Source of the DNA: Paramarasmius palmivorus
Lineage: Eukaryota; Basidiomycota; Agaricomycetes; Agaricales; Marasmiaceae
Direction: 5' to 3'
DNA: 64,000 bases
Assembly (NCBI GenBank): GCA_037176845.1
Contig: JAYKXP010000006.1
Location: forward strand, 310,001 to 374,000
Positions 60,270-64,000 of the stretch are shown in pieces. The position numbers and the translations under genes were made by a program. The notes under the pieces were generated by a model that had not been told where the DNA came from, did no database searches, and saw only the letters and a program-made list of their open reading frames with translations. How positions within the stretch are numbered: the stretch's first letter is position 1; the number at the start of each line of letters is the position of its first letter.

Positions 60270-60916
60270 CTACTTCTTCGGTTTCTTGACACTGGGAATC
60301 GGAACCAGAAGTTTGATTAGTGCTGATGTTGTGATTAAAACAAAGCCACACGCACCCATATTTGCTACGAGCAGACTGTCTACCGGGAACACCTCCAAAG
60401 TCTAGGGCGCCACGAACGAGATGGTACCTGTCGGGAATATAAATGAATGTAGTCACACCAATTATAAACCACAACTTACTTTACACCAGGCAAATCCTTC
60501 ACACGTCCACCTCTCACCAAAACCACACTATGCTCCTGAAGGTTATGGCCTTCACCCTGAATATACGCCATGACCGACTCTCCATTTGATAATTTGACTC
60601 GCGCAACTTTTCGTTTGGCTGAGTTGGGCTTTTTGGGTGTCCGGATCATGATTTGGGTACAGACCCCTTTCTTCTGAGGGCATCTCTCCAGAAGGGGTGC
60701 AGATGTGAGTGCAGTTCTCCGAAGGGGTTTCTTTCCTCGTTTCATGGCTTGGTTCATGGTTGCCGAAACGGACGGTGATGGGTGAAAAGCTCGGAATTGG
60801 CATAGCAAGCTACCACCCGTAGTCACAGCATATTTTGGTTGACCAAGGGCAGTCCTTGCAAGGCCAGCAGAATATAACGGTACTGCCTTCGAGAAGGCAC
60901 GGAAGAGAGAGGACAT
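60270..60916 (-). CDS. Nuclear-encoded mitochondrial ribosomal protein uS12m, copy B (canonical)
   Basis: A 176-residue protein with a basic, Ser-rich presequence ([20 protein letters not shown]) and then the S12 core from [20 protein letters not shown]. The core includes [20 protein letters not shown] and [18 protein letters not shown]. Next come [39 protein letters not shown] and [15 protein letters not shown]. The TPKKPNSA loop is the part of uS12 that contacts the decoding centre. Introns: a 52-nt GT-AG intron (60428-60479) and a last short one before VKKPKK. In this copy the exon-intron junction gives GVKYH where copy A and most S12 proteins have GVRYH. The ATG at 60916 is 89 bp from the NSE2 ATG. 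Confidence 0.93.
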
Positions 60917-61005
60917 GAAGTTTGGTCGTATTTGGCAAGAGCGATTTGCTGAGGTCACGCTTGACGCGACGCGAGTCACGCAGTTTTGTTTCATCTCTCT
61001 CCCAC
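60917..61005. promoter_or_regulatory. Divergent promoter uS12m-B / NSE2
   Basis: 89 bp between start codons. Sequence homologous to its left two thirds is present upstream of uS12m-A (up to about 57296), so copy A kept only part of this promoter. Confidence 0.45.
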
Positions 61006-62304
61006 CATGGCTATCGGCTCTTCTTCGCGTCGCAAGAGCTCTCGTCGAGAACCCACGTCAGATATAGACGAAGATGTGGCTACTCAACGTAACAGAAGGG
61101 AAGAAGTCGATGATGATGACGAGGAACGGTCTCAACGAGCACCAGTAAAACAGGAAAAAAGGGCTAAGGGCAAAGGTCGCGCTCGAGAACCAGAACCTGA
61201 GGAGCAAGATGTCAACATGGATCAAGATGACTCGGATGAAGACGAACTCATTGATGTCGAGAATTTTCCTGATCAGCCTTTGTCGAAAGACAGCTTCAGA
61301 AAGCTCGATGGGCTGGCTGCGGATTGGAAAACTATGGCCGATACCATCTCCACATCTAGCCATGCAATTGAAAGCATCGCATTGGGACTAGCTGAAGCAA
61401 GTGATGGGGATACCGTTCAAAAGGTGAGCTCACTGGGTTGCCATGCACGCGTCAAATCTACTGACGCGTCCTCGTTGCTAGGACATTATCAAATTGGAAG
61501 AGTTACTCAAACAACTCGTCGATGTAGGGGCTGAGATGACGAAGAACTCCGACACATTGGAGGAATACAGTCAGAAAATCAAATCCGGTGAAGACATTGT
61601 ATGTATGGTGAATTCTGCTCCTGTCACCTACTCATGTCACGCCAGGCGGACATTGTGGAACGATATAAAGCAGACGTGAAGAAGAACAGAAAAGACTACG
61701 AAAAACTCACAACTCGACAGAAGTATGCCAGAAATGAGATCTACAAGAGTTTCAAAGAGAACCTCTATGTACGTCAAAATATCTCAGAAGTACCCATAAT
61801 CAATTGACACGGTGGCCCAACAGTCTATCGACCATCCCGGTGAAGCAATGCCACCAATCACTGATTTCGTTCCCAAAGGTATGAGTTACTCTTGGGTGTC
61901 CCATACCGTTTACTGAGGCCTTGGTTAAACAGAACCTGGCGACGACTCTGATGACGATGAAGATCTGGAAGTCGGGGGTGTAACTCAAGACTTCAAATGT
62001 CCGCTCACGTTGATGCAACTAGAGAATCCAGTTACCTCGTAAGCTATTGCTTTCTTCCAGCTGACTGCTACATCGCTAAATTCCCTAATACAGCAAGGTG
62101 TGCGGGCACTCGTTCTCACGTGATGCTCTCAAGCAACTCTTTGCCAACTCGAGAGGAGCGAAGAAATGCCCAGCCTCAGGCTGCAACAAGTCATTCACTT
62201 ACAACGATTGCAAGCCTGATAACAAGCTTGCTCAACGCATGCGAATATACGTCCGGAGGCAACAAAGCGCATCACAGAATGCCAACGACGAGATTGTCGA
62301 GTAA
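61006..62304 (+). CDS. NSE2: E3 SUMO ligase NSE2/MMS21 of the SMC5/6 complex
   Basis: At least six exons. The acidic N-terminus ([20 protein letters not shown] onward, and [19 protein letters not shown]) is followed by helical segments that bind the Smc5 coiled coil ([51 protein letters not shown]). The C-terminal SP-RING of zf-Nse type has [16 protein letters not shown], spliced to [16 protein letters not shown], and [20 protein letters not shown]. The zinc ligands C...C-x-H...C...C are all visible. It modifies DNA-repair proteins with SUMO in the SMC5/6 complex. The final stretch ([16 protein letters not shown]) is basic. The start at 61006 opens [14 protein letters not shown]. Confidence 0.88.
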
Positions 62305-62471
62305 AGCTTCTTCCCGTTCCCTTCACTCACCCATAACATCTTTGTCTGGCCGAAGCCATTTTAGTTTATACAATCCTCCCTCATCTTGAGACATCATTCG
62401 CGTCATGTTCAGAGAGGTAGTGCAGTATTATTTTTTTGTGCCCACATTAATCATCTAACAATACAAAAACA

Positions 62472-63624
62472 CTAATCCGTTTCCATCCTATCTTCTCTGC
62501 GCTCACGGTCGGCTTGTTCTTGAATGGCTCGTAAGAATGGTTCGATTCCTAAACCAGCCTCTTCTGGCAGACCCAGTCCCCGAACAAGTCCGCCCAAGAG
62601 ACCGGTGCGTAGCGCTTGATCGAAATTTGATACTGCGGCGCGAAACTGCGGGGAGCTGTGGAAGAGAATTAAGTGAATAGCAGGATGGCTAAGAAATTTG
62701 CTCACTTGATAACCTGCTGAAGAACGTCTTCTGAAGGTGGCATCGGAAGATCTGGTGGGAGATGAGGGAAGAGAGAGGGAACAAGTTCAGGGTGAGAGGT
62801 AAAAAGTGGCGATATGTTGGCAGGAGTGAGAATGTCGTTCAATGAAAGGTCTTTATGAAGCATTAGAACCCAGCTACATCAAAGTAGAAACGTGCATACC
62901 AGGAACACCAGAGCCACCTTGCGTCCCCAGTCGAGAAGATAGAATCTGCTGCAGTTGAGCTATATCCTCTGGTGAGGCTTGGATGTTCGATGGTCCCGCG
63001 GCACTTTGTGAACCAACAAAATAAGTCGGTGTTGCATGCCGAAAGTAGACGTTAAACGTACGGGGCAGCTTGAGCCGATGTCGAACGGGATGCTCCAGTT
63101 GTGTTCCAAACAGGTTCATAGTCCATTTCTTGAAGGAAACCGTTCACATTGGTGACAAATTCATTGTCTCGTGCGGAGGACGCATCCTAGATATGGGTGA
63201 GAAGTCGAAGACAGTAGAATCGTTGTGTTATACCTGCATCCAAAACTGATCGAATGTAGTCAATTTCTTTGCGCGCCAACATTCACAACTAGTACTTACG
63301 AAGTGTCGCTGATCAGAGGACGAAAACTTGAGCACATATACTCTTCCAGAAGACGACTGCGGGACTTTGACAAAGGTAGCGTCCGAAGGGAAAAGGATGA
63401 GATCCTAGAAGAGTCATTAGACACAGTTGATTGAAATCAGACGAACAGTGCACCTCTTCGACCTCGTTGGTAACTCTGTTCTTCCACATGAAATGTAACA
63501 ATTCATCTTCACCTCTTGAGAGCATGACGGCCCCTTTGGTAGGGTTGGGGTCGACAAAGTTGGTGGATCCTCTTCTGAAAGCTCGTCCGGCTTTGAATGC
63601 GAGAAGTATTTCTCCGTCTGACAT
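62472..63624 (-). CDS. RPN13: 26S proteasome ubiquitin receptor RPN13/ADRM1
   Basis: The N-terminal PRU (pleckstrin-like receptor for ubiquitin) domain reads LLAFKAGRAFRRGSTNFVDP, GAVMLSRGEDELLHFMWKNR, then DLILFPSDATFVKVPQSSSG and RVYVLKFSSSDQRHFFWMQ. This is the same order as ADRM1 (KAGKM, LIHFCWKDR, DLIIFPDD, RVYVLKF, FFWMQ). The C-terminal DEUBAD part, which recruits the deubiquitinase UCH37/UCHL5, has PEDIAQLQQILSSRL, LTPANISPLFTSHPELVPSL, FPHLPPDLPMPPSEDVLQQV and GLLGGLVRGLGLPEEAGLGI. It ends at 62472 after RREDRMETD. Several short introns split the gene. The start at 63624 gives MSDGEILLAFKAG. Confidence 0.9.
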
Positions 63625-63755
63625 GGTGGAGGTTGTAGTCGTAGAGATTCAAGGAGATGCGCACACGCGACGCGTCACCGCTAAAGCTGAAGACAAACAA
63701 GCATCATCTCGCCTTTCCTGACTTCGAACCCCAGCTATCCCCACACCGTCTTCAC
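63625..63755. promoter_or_regulatory. Divergent promoter RPN13 / coiled-coil gene
   Basis: 131 bp between start codons on opposite strands. No TATA box is evident. PACE-like proteasome elements were not seen, but the search was by eye only. Confidence 0.35.
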
Positions 63756-64000
63756 ATGTCGTTCGCTGGAGGATTTGACGCTTCTGCTGATGCTTGGGCT
63801 CCACCACCGCAGGCCGGTGATATAATTGCAGAAGCGATGAAGAAGGAGAAAGTCCTCAAGTGAGACTAACCCAGTTTTTTCGATGTATTATCCTCATTGA
63901 CACTTTATTGTCTCTCCAGAGAATTGGCTGCTTCCCAGGAAGATCTGAAAGGTGAAGTCGAGAAAGATGAACGATGAAGATACAGGTCCTGATATTTCTT
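63756..64000 (+). CDS. Small coiled-coil protein, N-terminal part (SCOC-like, tentative)
   Basis: Exon 1 (63756-63859) reads MSFAGGFDASADAWAPPPQA, then GDIIAEAMKKEKVLK. An intron of about 60 nt ends at CAG near 63920, and exon 2 starts ELAASQEDLK. The gene is cut by the right edge. The charged heptad-like run (EAMKKEKVLKELAASQEDLK) points to a coiled coil. The layout resembles the short coiled-coil (SCOC/Slo1) family, but the diagnostic second half is outside the window. Translation could also stop at a TGA just after exon 2 (near 63975), so the model is uncertain. Confidence 0.45.

Larger units (their letters stand above)
57366..60977. repeat. Tandem duplication unit B (3.6 kb)
   Basis: Direct repeat of unit A, with the same gene order. 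It lacks about 0.5 kb from the decayed plus-strand gene. Its right end is next to NSE2, with which uS12m-B shares a divergent promoter, so B is likely the ancestral location and A the derived copy (inference). Confidence 0.85.

Overview
This window is nuclear DNA of a mushroom-forming basidiomycete (Agaricomycetes). Genes are densely packed on both strands and broken by many introns of about 50-60 nt. Several families are typical of this class: a DUF6534 seven-pass membrane protein, soluble-N-domain CorA-like transporters, and an Rtt109/KAT11 acetyltransferase. I defined exons by hand from splice sites, frame continuity and family conservation, so start codons and minor exon edges are estimates.

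Layout. 0-5.3 kb: 5' part of ALG7 (leaving the window on the left), a SET domain fused to the tRNA-deaminase subunit TAD3, mitoribosomal mL58 (MRPL20) and a Ure2-like GST. 6-10.4 kb: a low-complexity nuclear-type protein and the RTT109-type acetyltransferase. 10.6-17.4 kb: the DUF6534 protein, cullin-1 and COQ5. 17.4-23.6 kb: a nucleolar cluster of FCF2, SAS10/UTP3 and a NOP8/NOL8-like RRM protein, with a secreted ten-cysteine protein inside it. 24-26.8 kb: L10K/UPF0390 protein, the complex I subunit NDUFA9 and TOM22. 27.3-35 kb: a Zn2Cys6 regulator, a gene-empty interval and a CENP-B-type HTH protein. 35-38.9 kb: nearly 4 kb without a supportable gene. 38.9-48.3 kb: alternative oxidase, a Cys-3-like bZIP, an unidentified small gene, PIG-X/PBN1, Maf pyrophosphatase and a SPO71-like PH protein. 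49-52.9 kb: a large protein with five repeated C-x4-C...C-x2-C/H motifs. 53.1-61 kb: a direct tandem duplication of a module holding a CorA-like gene and a nuclear mitochondrial uS12 gene. 61-64 kb: NSE2/MMS21 SUMO ligase, the proteasome receptor RPN13 and the start of a small coiled-coil gene.

The most interesting locus is the tandem duplication. Both copies of both genes keep open frames and splice sites, but each gene pair has diverged at signature residues. The left uS12m copy carries four substitutions inside the ultra-conserved decoding-loop block and has lost the start codon used by its sister. The right CorA-like copy has GMD in place of the GMN selectivity motif. Next in interest are the SET-TAD3 fusion, where retention of one 50-nt intron would yield a free SET protein, and the five-motif cysteine protein.

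How the genes work together: mitochondrial functions recur (mL58, COQ5, NDUFA9, TOM22, AOX, two uS12m), as do ribosome assembly (FCF2, SAS10, NOP8-like) and ubiquitin/SUMO/proteasome functions (CUL1, NSE2, RPN13). Many genes sit head to head with 50-130 bp between start codons, which implies shared promoters.
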